Of a DNA stretch of 40,386 nucleotides, positions 8,682-17,832 are shown one piece after another. Source of the stretch: Bacteroidota bacterium (GTDB taxonomy: Bacteria; Bacteroidota; Bacteroidia; Cytophagales; Cyclobacteriaceae). Every line of letters begins with the position of its first letter. The stretch's first letter is position 1. The stretch lies in assembly GCA_013285945.1 (NCBI GenBank), contig JABDGP010000024.1, positions 1 to 40,386 of the forward strand, in the 5' to 3' direction. The notes below the pieces were generated by a model. That model saw only the letters and a list, made by a program, of their open reading frames with translations. It did not search any database and was not told the origin of the DNA. Made by a program: the position numbers and the translations under genes.

Positions 8682-10352
8682 TTACTCCCACACCACTGTA
8701 CCTTCAGCTCCATACCACATTGGATATTTTGGCACCTGAATTTTCTCGAGCTCGTTGCGTTTTACTTTCATCGTTGGTGTCATCATGCCGTTATCTATTG
8801 TCCAGTCACCTTTCATGATTACAGCTTTTTTTAATCTTTCGTAATCTTCTGTTTTCAAGTTCGCTTCGGCAAGTGAGGCAGCCAAACTCTTCTTGATTTC
8901 TTCCTTTGATTTTGATTTTCCCTGGGCTGATAAAATAATAAGTGCGATCGGCTGAGGGACCCCCATACCGACAACACAGACTTGTTCTATGTCAGTATTT
9001 TTTAAGAGCCGCATTTCGATTGGCGCCGGCGACACGTATTTTCCTTTGTCGGTCTTGAATTGATCTTTTACCCGGCCTGTGATAGTAAGGAAGCCGTCTT
9101 TATCCAGTTCACCAAGGTCACCTGTTTTCAAAAACCCCTCGACTGTAAAGGCTTCGGTGGTGAGCACAGGTTCTTTATAGTATCCCATCATGAGCGCGGG
9201 GTGCTTTGTAAGGATTTCATTGCTGACAGAAAATTTGGCCTCAACCGAAGGCATTGTCTTTCCCACGGTACCATGCCTTATTTCTTCCTGATTGCCATGT
9301 GAGATTGCTGCATTTTCTGTCATGCCATAGATTTCATGCAACCTGATCCCCAAATTGTCCAACCACTTCAATAAAGATACTGGCGTTGGCGCTGCCCCCG
9401 TAACATTCAGCAATGCGCGCGATAGCCCCAGTTTTTTCACCAGTGCTTTTCGTATCAAAACATCTATTAATGGAATTCTTAATAGGATATCCAATCTCTT
9501 TTGAGGCAATTTTTCCAGAATCTTTTCCTGAAAACGCGCCCATATTCTTGGCACACCAAAGAAAAGATGAGGTCGCACGGTAGCAAGGTCACGTGCGAAA
9601 GTATCAAGTGATTCTACAAAAGCTATTTCAGCTCCGGTATGGCAACCCAATACTTCGGTAAGGTTGCGCTCGGCAATGTGGCAAAGCGGCAGATAAGAAA
9701 ATAAAATAGGATGCGGTGGCAATTGATGGACACGCCGCAGGTAATCCATGATTACATTGGAAACATGCTCAAAAGCGAAGGAATTAAACATTACTCCTTT
9801 GGGTGTACCTGTAGTTCCTGAAGTGTACATGATGGTCATCAATTCCTCTGGCTTCCAGACTGAAATCTGGGCTAATGGTTTTTGATGCGCTATCCAGTCG
9901 CTCATAAGTACATCTTCACTTATTCCATAAAAGTCAATTGAAATTTTTCTGACTGATGCTGGAATACCTTCCTTCTGTTTCTCATAATCATCAAGCTTTC
10001 CGATGAAAATAGCAGCACTGCCACTGTGCTCTAAAATTTGGCGGATGGATGAAGCTGATATATTAGCGTAAAGCGGAACGGAAATATAGCCCGCCATCAT
10101 TATCGATAGATCGGCCATTAACCAGTGAGCGCAATTTTTTGAAAGTATAGCGATCGGACTTTTGGGTGGCAAACCAAGGGATTGTAAGCCGGATGCGATC
10201 TTGCGGATTTCTTCTCCCGCCTGCCGGTACGTCCACGTATTCCATTTGCCTTGTACTGGTTGCCGAAGGAAAACTAAATCAGGTCTTTCGCTTTCCCATT
10301 TTAGAAAATCACCGAGTATGCTATTCATCATATTCGATTTAAAAATATTCAT
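8682..10352 (-). CDS. AMP-forming long-chain acyl-CoA synthetase-like ligase
   Basis: This 556-residue protein belongs to the ANL adenylating superfamily. These enzymes activate a carboxylic acid with ATP to an acyl-adenylate and transfer it to CoA. The phosphate-binding motif MYTSGTTGTPKGVMF is at about residue 173, EIYGMTENA carries the conserved YGxTE motif, and KTGDLGELDKDGFLTITGRVKDQFKTDKGKYV contains the hinge region and its catalytic aspartate. The overall pattern fits bacterial long-chain fatty-acid ligases, but the substrate cannot be read from sequence. The first ATG is used; a Met pair at residues 8-9 is an alternative start. It is divergent from polA with 68 bases between the starts. 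Confidence 0.9.
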   Translation of the reverse strand: MNIFKSNMMNSILGDFLKWESERPDLVFLRQPVQGKWNTWTYRQAGEEIRKIASGLQSLGLPPKSPIAILSKNCAHWLMADLSIMMAGYISVPLYANISASSIRQILEHSGSAAIFIGKLDDYEKQKEGIPASVRKISIDFYGISEDVLMSDWIAHQKPLAQISVWKPEELMTIMYTSGTTGTPKGVMFNSFAFEHVSNVIMDYLRRVHQLPPHPILFSYLPLCHIAERNLTEVLGCHTGAEIAFVESLDTFARDLATVRPHLFFGVPRIWARFQEKILEKLPQKRLDILLRIPLIDVLIRKALVKKLGLSRALLNVTGAAPTPVSLLKWLDNLGIRLHEIYGMTENAAISHGNQEEIRHGTVGKTMPSVEAKFSVSNEILTKHPALMMGYYKEPVLTTEAFTVEGFLKTGDLGELDKDGFLTITGRVKDQFKTDKGKYVSPAPIEMRLLKNTDIEQVCVVGMGVPQPIALIILSAQGKSKSKEEIKKSLAASLAEANLKTEDYERLKKAVIMKGDWTIDNGMMTPTMKVKRNELEKIQVPKYPMWYGAEGTVVWE

Positions 10353-10420
10353 GGAAAAAGAAAAGAGAAGATCGGTATTTATCAGTATTCGCTTTGATTT
10401 CTTTTTTACCTTCGTTGCCT

Positions 10421-13138
10421 ATGTCGTCACAAAAAAGACTATTCCTGCTGGATGCTTATGCGCTTATTTACCGTGCGCACTTTGCATTCACCAAAAACCC
10501 CCGGATCAATTCGAAGGGGCAAAATACTTCTGTGCCTTTTGGGTTTACCAACACGTTGCTTGAAGTGATTCAGAAACAAAAGCCCACACATATTGCCGTG
10601 GCATTTGATACGGCCGCTAAAACATTCCGCGATGAAATTTTTAAAGAATACAAGGCAACCCGGCAAGCAACGCCGGAAGACATTAAGCATGGAATACCCA
10701 CAGTAAAAGAAATTATTCGCGGTTTTAATATTCCAATTCTTGAAATGGATGGCTACGAAGCAGACGACATCATTGGCACGATTGCGACACGAGCTGCAAA
10801 GGAAGGCTTTGAAGTTTACATGATGACTCCCGACAAAGATTTTGGCCAACTGGTGAAAGAAAATGTTTTTCTCTACAAGCCGGCTTACATGGGCAATGCT
10901 GTTGATGTGCTCGGACCAAAAGAGGTTTGTGAGAAATGGGATATTGAAAATGTTTCGCAGGTGATTGACATGCTTGGCCTGCAAGGCGATTCCTCAGATA
11001 ATATCCCCGGCATCCCGGGTATCGGACCGAAAACGGCATCGGATCTGTTAAAACTTTATAAAACAGTGGAAGGAGTAGTTGCTCACGCGTCTGAATTGAA
11101 AGGCAAACAAAAGGAACGTGTAGAGGAATTTGGTGAGCAGGCAATCCTGTCTAAGAAATTAGCAACGATTATAATCGATGTTCCTGTTGATTACGATGTA
11201 GAAGCTTTGCGCTATACTGGACCGGAGGAAAAGTTGAGGCCGATTTTGGAAGAGCTTGAATTCAAGACGATGTTGCCACGCATATTTGCAAATCCAGGTG
11301 CTTCCACAACGACAACGATCAAAGAAAGTAAACCATCTCAACTCTCAATGTTTGGTGGTGGACCAGCGAATGTAAGTGAAACTTCAAATGAGTCGGATGG
11401 TGCTACAACCCCTGTTGCCAATTATAAGAAAATTGAAACCGACGATGAAATCAAAGAATTAATTGAGAAGCTGAAAACGCAAAAAGAAATTGCAATTGAA
11501 GTAGCCACTGATGAGGCAACTAACTTTGATTTTTCAATTGTAGGACTCTCATTTTCATTTACAGCCGGTGAAGCATTCTATGTGCCCGTCAAGGAGAGAT
11601 CAGTCCTGCAAAAATTTGTCGAAATATTAGTCGATGAAAATATTTCGAAGTCCAGTCATAATATCAAGCAAAGCATTCTTGCATTGAGGAAGTTTGGAGT
11701 AGAAGTACGCGGTGTTTTGTTTGATACTATGCTGGCTCATTACCTGATTGAACCGGAAGCTTCGCATGATTTAAGTATTCTTTGTAATCAATACCTCGAT
11801 TTTCAGTTGATCGCTAGTGACACGGACGATGCAAAATATTACTGCGAGCGAAGCGCTCAAACATTGCAACTCAGGCATAAACTGGAAAAAGAACTACATC
11901 AACGCGGGCATTGGCGCCTGATGCGCGAAGTGGAGATGCCATTGGTGTATGTGCTTGCTGCAATGGAGTTTGAAGGCGTAGCACTTGATGAATCTGCGTT
12001 GCAAACCATGTCGACTTCACTGAAGAAAGATAGTGAGCAAGTTCAGAAGGAAATCTTTGGTTTGGCCGGAGTCGAATTCAATATTGCTTCACCTAAGCAG
12101 TTGGGAGAAATTTTGTTTGATAAACTCAAACTTCTTGACAAAGCAAAAAAGACAAAAACCGGTCAGTACGCCACAGGCGAAGAGGTTTTAGTGAAGCTGG
12201 CAGATGAGCACGAGATCGTAAAAAAGATTCTTGATTTTCGCGAGTACGAAAAATTGAGATCGACTTACGTGGATGCCTTGCCAAAAATGCTCAGCAAATT
12301 TGATAATCGCATTCACACCGATTACAGGCAGGCTGTGGCTGCTACCGGAAGATTGAGCTCCAATAGCCCTAATCTTCAAAACATTCCGATCCGCACAGAA
12401 AAAGGAAGGCAGATTCGTGGTGCATTTGTTCCGCGCGACAAGAATTTCCTTTTTATGTCAGCCGACTACTCACAAATAGAATTACGTATTGCAGCGGCTT
12501 TCGCGAAAGACGAAATTATGACGGAAGCATTTCGTACCGGTCGTGATATTCACACAACCACTGCCGCTAAAGTTTTTAAAGTTGAATTGGATAAGGTAAC
12601 TCCTGATATGCGACGCAAAGCGAAAGAAGTGAACTTTGGAATTTTGTATGGAAGTACGGCCTTTGGTCTTTCTCAGAACCTGAACATTTCGCGCACGGAG
12701 GCAGCGGAAATTATTGATTCCTATTTCAAAGAGTTTGCTGCCATCAAACGGTATATGGATGAATCGATCAATCATGCCCGCGAAAAAGAATATGTGGAAA
12801 CAATTTTAGGACGCAGAAGGTACTTACGCGATATCAACTCGCGAAATATATCAACTCGTGGATTTGCCGAACGTAATGCGATCAACGCGCCTATTCAAGG
12901 TAGCGCTGCTGATATTATCAAGATTGCTATGATCAATATCAACCGATGGCTGCAACGCGAAAAATTAAGAACAAAAATGATTTTGCAAGTGCATGACGAA
13001 TTGGTTTTTGATCTTCACGTAGACGAACAACAGACCGTGAAGCCCAAAGTTATTGAGCTAATGAAAACAGCAGTGCTCCTGGACGTGCCTATGGAAGTAG
13101 AGGTTGGAATAGGCAAAAACTGGCTTCAGGCGCATTAA
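10421..13138 (+). CDS. polA: DNA polymerase I with degenerate 3'-5' exonuclease domain
   Basis: This 905-residue DNA polymerase I acts in gap filling and Okazaki fragment maturation. The ATG at 10421 precedes SSQKRLFLLDAYALIYRAH, the usual N terminus; an upstream in-frame TTG at 10394 is less likely. The 5' nuclease domain (about 1-290) keeps MDGYEADDIIGT and GDSSDNIPGIPGIGPKTA. The polymerase domain keeps motif A (DYSQIELRIAA), motif B (RRKAKEVNFGILYG) and motif C (QVHDELVFD). The middle domain aligns with the proofreading nuclease, but its acidic residues are gone: FDTET is IEVAT, the KYD aspartate is Ser, and the YxxxD aspartate is Arg. Proofreading is therefore probably absent, as in Taq polymerase. 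No terminator is evident downstream. Confidence 0.97.
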   Translation: MSSQKRLFLLDAYALIYRAHFAFTKNPRINSKGQNTSVPFGFTNTLLEVIQKQKPTHIAVAFDTAAKTFRDEIFKEYKATRQATPEDIKHGIPTVKEIIRGFNIPILEMDGYEADDIIGTIATRAAKEGFEVYMMTPDKDFGQLVKENVFLYKPAYMGNAVDVLGPKEVCEKWDIENVSQVIDMLGLQGDSSDNIPGIPGIGPKTASDLLKLYKTVEGVVAHASELKGKQKERVEEFGEQAILSKKLATIIIDVPVDYDVEALRYTGPEEKLRPILEELEFKTMLPRIFANPGASTTTTIKESKPSQLSMFGGGPANVSETSNESDGATTPVANYKKIETDDEIKELIEKLKTQKEIAIEVATDEATNFDFSIVGLSFSFTAGEAFYVPVKERSVLQKFVEILVDENISKSSHNIKQSILALRKFGVEVRGVLFDTMLAHYLIEPEASHDLSILCNQYLDFQLIASDTDDAKYYCERSAQTLQLRHKLEKELHQRGHWRLMREVEMPLVYVLAAMEFEGVALDESALQTMSTSLKKDSEQVQKEIFGLAGVEFNIASPKQLGEILFDKLKLLDKAKKTKTGQYATGEEVLVKLADEHEIVKKILDFREYEKLRSTYVDALPKMLSKFDNRIHTDYRQAVAATGRLSSNSPNLQNIPIRTEKGRQIRGAFVPRDKNFLFMSADYSQIELRIAAAFAKDEIMTEAFRTGRDIHTTTAAKVFKVELDKVTPDMRRKAKEVNFGILYGSTAFGLSQNLNISRTEAAEIIDSYFKEFAAIKRYMDESINHAREKEYVETILGRRRYLRDINSRNISTRGFAERNAINAPIQGSAADIIKIAMININRWLQREKLRTKMILQVHDELVFDLHVDEQQTVKPKVIELMKTAVLLDVPMEVEVGIGKNWLQAH

Positions 13139-13219
13139 TGCAATAAAATTTTTATTTGAAATTAAACTGATTTTTAAGTCGGTAACTATTTTACATACAT
13201 TTACGTAATTAATCAAAGT

Positions 13220-13552
13220 ATGAAGGGAACTAACCTTGGCGAATTTGAAGAACTGGTCTTGCTCACTATTGCTACACTGGTAAGTGATGCCTACAGTGTA
13301 GCTATTTGCGATGACCTTGAAAAACGAACAGGCCGATCGGTGAAGCTGGGAGTGGTGCACTCCGTTCTCAATCGTCTGGAAGAAAAAGGATTGGCAAAAA
13401 GTAAACTCGGCGAAGCCACGAGCGCACGTGGAGGCAAGAGAAAAAGATATTATGCCGTTACCAATGCCGGGAAAGCAGCACTGCTGAAGGCGAAAGACCT
13501 GCGCGATCAATATTGGAGTGTAATTCCTGAGTTTGCCTTGAAAAGCATCTGA
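13220..13552 (+). CDS. PadR-family transcriptional regulator
   Basis: This 110-residue winged-helix protein begins MKGTNLGEFEELVLLTIA. A helix-turn-helix region follows (VHSVLNRLEEKGLAKSKLGE), then the beta wing (RGGKRKRYYAVTNAGKAAL). This is the PadR pattern, in which small dimeric repressors often control adjacent transport genes. Its TGA shares one base with the ATG of the permease gene (TGATG at 13550-13554), so the two are translationally coupled. The upstream spacer (13139-13219) has an 8-base palindrome TTACGTAA at 13201-13208 that could be an operator, but this is weak. Confidence 0.9.
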   Translation: MKGTNLGEFEELVLLTIATLVSDAYSVAICDDLEKRTGRSVKLGVVHSVLNRLEEKGLAKSKLGEATSARGGKRKRYYAVTNAGKAALLKAKDLRDQYWSVIPEFALKSI

Positions 13553-16188
13553 TGAAAGATGATTTGAATATAACACCACCACGCTGGGCCACTCACCTGT
13601 TGTCCTGGTATTGCAAACCCGAGTTGCTCGAAGATTTGGAAGGCGACCTGAACGAATATTTTCAGCGTAATGTAAAAGCCAGAGGATTGCGCAAAGCAAA
13701 ACTTATCTATGTCATTGATGTCCTAAAATTTTTCAGGCTTTATACAATACGCAAACCGGAATTTGTAAATCTATTAATCAACTGGATTATGCTGAGCAGC
13801 TACATCAAAACTTCGGGACGGACCATTGTGCGCAACCCGTTATTTTCAATGATCAATATTGTAGGACTTGCTATTAGTATGTCGGTGGGATTACTAATGA
13901 TCGGGGTTCTTTCTGATACGCTCTCGTATGATAAGTTTCATGAGCATCATTCACGCATTTATCGTGTCACAAGTCACTATGAATATCTCAATGAGAAGGA
14001 CGGCAATTTTATGGCGACCTCTTCACTTAGAGCTGCAAGAGAAATCAAAGAAACATTTTCCATCCCCGAAGAAGTTGCTATTCTGAACAGGGAATTTAGT
14101 GGAGATATTAAAGCAGGCGAGAAGATCATTCCACTGTCAGGTTTTTGGGCTAATCCAGCGTTATTTAAGGTTTTCTCTTTTGAGCTTTTAAAAGGTAATC
14201 CCGCAACTGCATTAAAGGATCCATTCTCCATCGTCTTGACTGAGAAGTCGGCGAAGAAATTATTTGGAACTGAAGAAGCTATCGGCAAAGCCATTGTATT
14301 TAATAACGACAAGCAATACACAGTCACGGGAATAATAAAAGACCTTCCAACTTTTTCTCATATCCAATTCGATATCCTAGGCTCTTTAAGTACAAAAGAA
14401 ATCATTGCAAAGGATGATAAGAGCGAATTGGCCTGGGATAATATTTGGAACACCTGGGTTTATCTGTTACTTCCAAAAGACGCCAACCTCGCTTTGCTGA
14501 AAGCAAATTTTGATGAATTGAGTAAACGAGAAGACCCAACTGTAAAACACACGCATATAGAATTAGCCCTGCAGCCGCTGGATAAGATCATGATAGGCGA
14601 TGACTTGGGGAATCAAATCGGACCGGTGATGGGAAAATCTTCATTGTGGATTTTCGGTGCACTTACTTTCGTCGTAATCTTGTCCGCAGGGTTTAACTAT
14701 ACCAATTTGTCGATAGCCCGATCACTGAAACGTACACGTGAGGTGGGGATTCGCAAAGTAATTGGTGCACTGAAGCGAGACGTACTTGGGCAGTTTGTAG
14801 TGGAGGCTGTGATGATTTCATTGTGCGCCCTGACACTGGCTTTCATTTTGTTCTTGCTGCTAAAGCCTTATTTTTTAAGCATTGAGCCCAGCGTCCAAAA
14901 ACTATTGGTACTAGATCTGTCTCCTTCATTGTTACTTTATTTTATTGGCTTTGCCATCATCGTAGGAATCACCGCCGGCTTCTTTCCGGCACTATTTTTT
15001 TCAAGGATCAATGCTGTTCAAGTATTGAAAAACGTAGCAAACTCTACTTTTTTCAGGAAACTTACCATGCGCAAAGTTCTGATTGTTTTGCAATACTGTA
15101 TCTCCATCATTTTCATTACGTCCACTATTATTGCATACAAACAATACAGACATTTTGTAGCTTTTGATTTGGGATTCAAGACTGAAAATATTTTAAACAT
15201 TTATCTGCAAGGGAATAAAGCGGATATTCTCAGAAAAGAATTAAGTGAATTGCCCGAGGTAAAAGGCATCTCGCAATCGGTGATGGTGACCAGCGTAGGA
15301 AATTATTGGGGCACGCAAATGAAGTATCATGCTAATCCAATTGACTCGGCAGGAGTTTATTACAACATCGTTGATGAGAATTATATTCCTCTTCATGAAC
15401 ACAAACTATTGGCCGGAAGAAATTTTACAGCAAAAGCCGACAGCTCAGAATCGGAAGTGATTGTAAACCAGCAGGTGCTGAAACGTTTTAATATTGCCAA
15501 TCAAGATCCCGCCAAGGCAATTGATGAAATCATAAACGTGGACAGAAAGGATTTACGCATTGTTGGTGTAATGAAAGACTTTCATTATGGAAGAGCCAAT
15601 GGCCGTAACAGCCGAACCGAGGTTGTGCTTCGCTATTCAAGGAAAGATGCCCGGCTATTAAACGTAAAAATTCAATCCACCGATTTGTTAGCCACCTATT
15701 CTAAAATTGAATCGATTTGGAAGAAGTATGATGCAGTGCATCCGATGGAAGCGAAGTTTTACAATGCGCAAATAGAAGAAGCATTTGCAGGCTTGAAAGG
15801 AGCTGTAAAGATTGCCGGCTTCCTCGCTTTCCTTGCAATATGCATCGCGTCTCTTGGATTGCTCGGCATGGTGGTGTTCTCTACCGAAACCAGATTAAAA
15901 GAGATCAGCATTCGTAAGGTGCTTGGAGCGAGCGAAGGCACACTTCTTTATTTGTTGGGCAAAGGATTCTTTTTGTTGCTGGCCATTGCTACCTGCATTT
16001 CCATCCCAGTGACTATTTTGTTTTTCGAGAAAGTCGCTTTTCCCGAATTGGCCAATCACGCACCGCTTTCCATTCCTGAAATGTTTTTGGGTGTGTTGGG
16101 TGTATTGCTGGTGGCGTTGATAATGATTGGTTCACAGACATTAAAAGTAGCGCGCACCAATCCTGCTCAGGTGCTTAAGAGCGAATAA
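13552..16188 (+). CDS. FtsX/MacB-type ABC transporter permease
   Basis: This 878-residue membrane protein has an N-terminal cytoplasmic segment (about 1-85, PPRWATHLLSWYC) of the kind found on permeases encoded next to PadR regulators in Bacteroidota. A MacB-type periplasmic core follows (first membrane helix NPLFSMINIVGLAISMSVGLL, then SYDKFHEHHSRIYRV). There are two FtsX-type membrane blocks, with the recurring sequences REVGIRKVIGALKRDVLGQF and KEISIRKVLGASEGTLLYLL. It ends with RTNPAQVLKSE, the usual terminus. Such permeases transmit mechanical force across the membrane in peptide, lipoprotein or antibiotic export. No ATP-binding subunit lies nearby, so the partner ATPase must be elsewhere. 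Substrate unknown. Confidence 0.9.
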   Translation: MKDDLNITPPRWATHLLSWYCKPELLEDLEGDLNEYFQRNVKARGLRKAKLIYVIDVLKFFRLYTIRKPEFVNLLINWIMLSSYIKTSGRTIVRNPLFSMINIVGLAISMSVGLLMIGVLSDTLSYDKFHEHHSRIYRVTSHYEYLNEKDGNFMATSSLRAAREIKETFSIPEEVAILNREFSGDIKAGEKIIPLSGFWANPALFKVFSFELLKGNPATALKDPFSIVLTEKSAKKLFGTEEAIGKAIVFNNDKQYTVTGIIKDLPTFSHIQFDILGSLSTKEIIAKDDKSELAWDNIWNTWVYLLLPKDANLALLKANFDELSKREDPTVKHTHIELALQPLDKIMIGDDLGNQIGPVMGKSSLWIFGALTFVVILSAGFNYTNLSIARSLKRTREVGIRKVIGALKRDVLGQFVVEAVMISLCALTLAFILFLLLKPYFLSIEPSVQKLLVLDLSPSLLLYFIGFAIIVGITAGFFPALFFSRINAVQVLKNVANSTFFRKLTMRKVLIVLQYCISIIFITSTIIAYKQYRHFVAFDLGFKTENILNIYLQGNKADILRKELSELPEVKGISQSVMVTSVGNYWGTQMKYHANPIDSAGVYYNIVDENYIPLHEHKLLAGRNFTAKADSSESEVIVNQQVLKRFNIANQDPAKAIDEIINVDRKDLRIVGVMKDFHYGRANGRNSRTEVVLRYSRKDARLLNVKIQSTDLLATYSKIESIWKKYDAVHPMEAKFYNAQIEEAFAGLKGAVKIAGFLAFLAICIASLGLLGMVVFSTETRLKEISIRKVLGASEGTLLYLLGKGFFLLLAIATCISIPVTILFFEKVAFPELANHAPLSIPEMFLGVLGVLLVALIMIGSQTLKVARTNPAQVLKSE

Positions 16189-16218
16189 CAAATTTCAAAT
16201 TTGTGTTAACTTTCCGCG

Positions 16219-16869
16219 GTGAAGGCAACACCAATAACTCTTTTTGTTTCTGAAAGTACTGGCTCGGTCTCTGCTGAGCTTATGGCTCCGGAAAAGATGA
16301 GCGCGATTGTTACGCTTGCACACGGTGCTGGCGCTGGAATGAACCACCCGTTTATGAAGTCGATGGCCATGGAACTGGCAACGATGGGAATAGCTACACT
16401 TCGTTTTAATTTTCCATTTATTGAACAAAAGAAAAAGCGCCCCGATTTTCCAGCTGTGGCACATAAAACAATTGAAGTTGCTATTCATCAGGCAAAGCAA
16501 CTATTTCCGGCTGTGCCGCTTTTTGTTTCTGGCAAATCCTTTGGCGGTAGAATGAGTTCACAATACTTGTCTAGTCATCCGTCGGATTTTGTGAAAGGGG
16601 TTATTTTTTTAGGATTCCCATTGCACCCCGCGGGCAAGCCTTCGATAGATCGAGCTGATCATTTGAAAAGCGTTAAAGTCCCTATGCTTTTCCTGCAAGG
16701 TACACGCGATACCCTTGCAGAATGGGACCTGATTGAAGAAGTCACTGGTAAAATGCCTCTTGCGACCCTTGTAAAAATTGAAGGAGCCGATCATTCGTTT
16801 AAAAGAGGGAAAGAAAATTTGATACCCCTCCTCGCCAATGCTGTCAAAGAATGGATTGGTAGAATTTAA
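16219..16869 (+). CDS. KANL3/Tex30-type alpha/beta hydrolase (GTG start)
   Basis: This 216-residue small alpha/beta hydrolase has an AHGAGAGMNHPF oxyanion-loop region and the nucleophile elbow GKSFGGRMSS. The likely acid residue is in LQGTRDTLAEW and the likely histidine in EGADHSFKRG. The spacing fits the KANL3/Tex30-like (dienelactone hydrolase-related) family common in bacteria, usually without a known substrate. Translation starts at a GTG, 30 bases after the permease stop, because no ATG precedes the first beta strand. It has no signal peptide, so it is cytoplasmic. Confidence 0.83.
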   Translation: MKATPITLFVSESTGSVSAELMAPEKMSAIVTLAHGAGAGMNHPFMKSMAMELATMGIATLRFNFPFIEQKKKRPDFPAVAHKTIEVAIHQAKQLFPAVPLFVSGKSFGGRMSSQYLSSHPSDFVKGVIFLGFPLHPAGKPSIDRADHLKSVKVPMLFLQGTRDTLAEWDLIEEVTGKMPLATLVKIEGADHSFKRGKENLIPLLANAVKEWIGRI

Positions 16870-16896
16870 TTCATCTTTACGAGAGCAACACTTGTT

Positions 16897-17832
16897 TTGA
16901 AATCAGACTTTACTAAACCTAACTACTATTTCGTTCAGGGCGTTGTCATTGCGCTTTGTGGTGCTGTGTGCTTTTCAACGAAAGCTATTTTTGTGAAGCT
17001 GGCCTATCGTGATACGCCTGTAGATGCGCTCACCTTGTTGGCCCTGCGAATGGTCTTTTCGGTTCCATTTTTTTTGTCGGCTGCTGTATTTAGTTCCAAT
17101 AAAACAGACAATGTAAAGTTCACAGGCTGGCAATGGTTTTATGTAGCTTTGATTGGATGCTTGGGTTATTACGTAAGTAGTTTATTAAATTTCATAGGAT
17201 TGCAATTTGTGTCGGCAGGAATTGAACGCCTGATCTTGTTTATCTACCCAACTCTGTCTTTGCTGATGTCGGCAATAATTTTTAAAGTAAAAATAAAACC
17301 GCTGCAATGGCTGGCGTTAGTTGTTACCTATTTTGGGTTGGCGATTGCGTTTTTTGGCGAAGTGAATTTCAATTCTCCTCAGAATAAGAACTTTATCTTT
17401 GGATCAATACTGATTTTTATTTGCGCCTTCACATATGCCGGTTACATTGTTGGCAGCGGCAAACTGATTCCTAAAATTGGTGCCAGCAAATTCAACAGCT
17501 ATGCAATGAGCTTTGCATCCTTGGGGGTGCTGCTTCATTTCTTTTTGTTCAGCGATGTTTCTTTGTTGCGTCTGCCTGCAAGTGTTTACGGATATAGTTT
17601 TGTGATGGCGATTTTAGCTACAGTCATTCCATCGTATTTGGTCACTGCGTCTATCAATCGAATAGGCTCAGACAATGCAGCAATTGTAAGTAGCGTTGGT
17701 CCGGTCTCAACAATATTGCTGGCGCGCATATTTTTAAACGAAACCATAACCATTTGGCAATTGATAGGGACAACGTTAATTTTAGTGGGCGTATTGATAA
17801 TAGGACGACAGAAGGAAAAGCTATCTTCGTAA
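16897..17832 (+). CDS. EamA/DMT-family transporter (TTG start)
   Basis: This 311-residue membrane protein has about ten hydrophobic helices in two EamA repeats (roughly 12-155 and 165-305). The typical features are GAVCFSTKAIFVKLAY in helix 1, the ERLILFIYPTLSLLMSA motif at the end of repeat 1, and IVSSVGPVSTILLARIFLNE in repeat 2. Drug/metabolite transporters of this family export or import small metabolites across the inner membrane; the substrate is unknown. The TTG at 16897 is the best start and adds a short polar N terminus. It ends immediately before the ATG of the next gene with no gap. Confidence 0.88.
   Translation: MKSDFTKPNYYFVQGVVIALCGAVCFSTKAIFVKLAYRDTPVDALTLLALRMVFSVPFFLSAAVFSSNKTDNVKFTGWQWFYVALIGCLGYYVSSLLNFIGLQFVSAGIERLILFIYPTLSLLMSAIIFKVKIKPLQWLALVVTYFGLAIAFFGEVNFNSPQNKNFIFGSILIFICAFTYAGYIVGSGKLIPKIGASKFNSYAMSFASLGVLLHFFLFSDVSLLRLPASVYGYSFVMAILATVIPSYLVTASINRIGSDNAAIVSSVGPVSTILLARIFLNETITIWQLIGTTLILVGVLIIGRQKEKLSS

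Noticed and set aside
10394..10420. Upstream TTG start for polA
   Set aside because: The extra nine residues are absent from the family, and ATG 10421 gives the normal N terminus.
13139..13219. A firm promoter and PadR operator upstream of padR
   Set aside because: TTTG at 13155 has no TAnnTTTG at the right distance, and the 8-base palindrome TTACGTAA is too short to claim.
13058..13699. A 213-codon minus-strand frame across the polA end and the padR gene
   Set aside because: It lies antisense to two well-supported genes and shows no domain.
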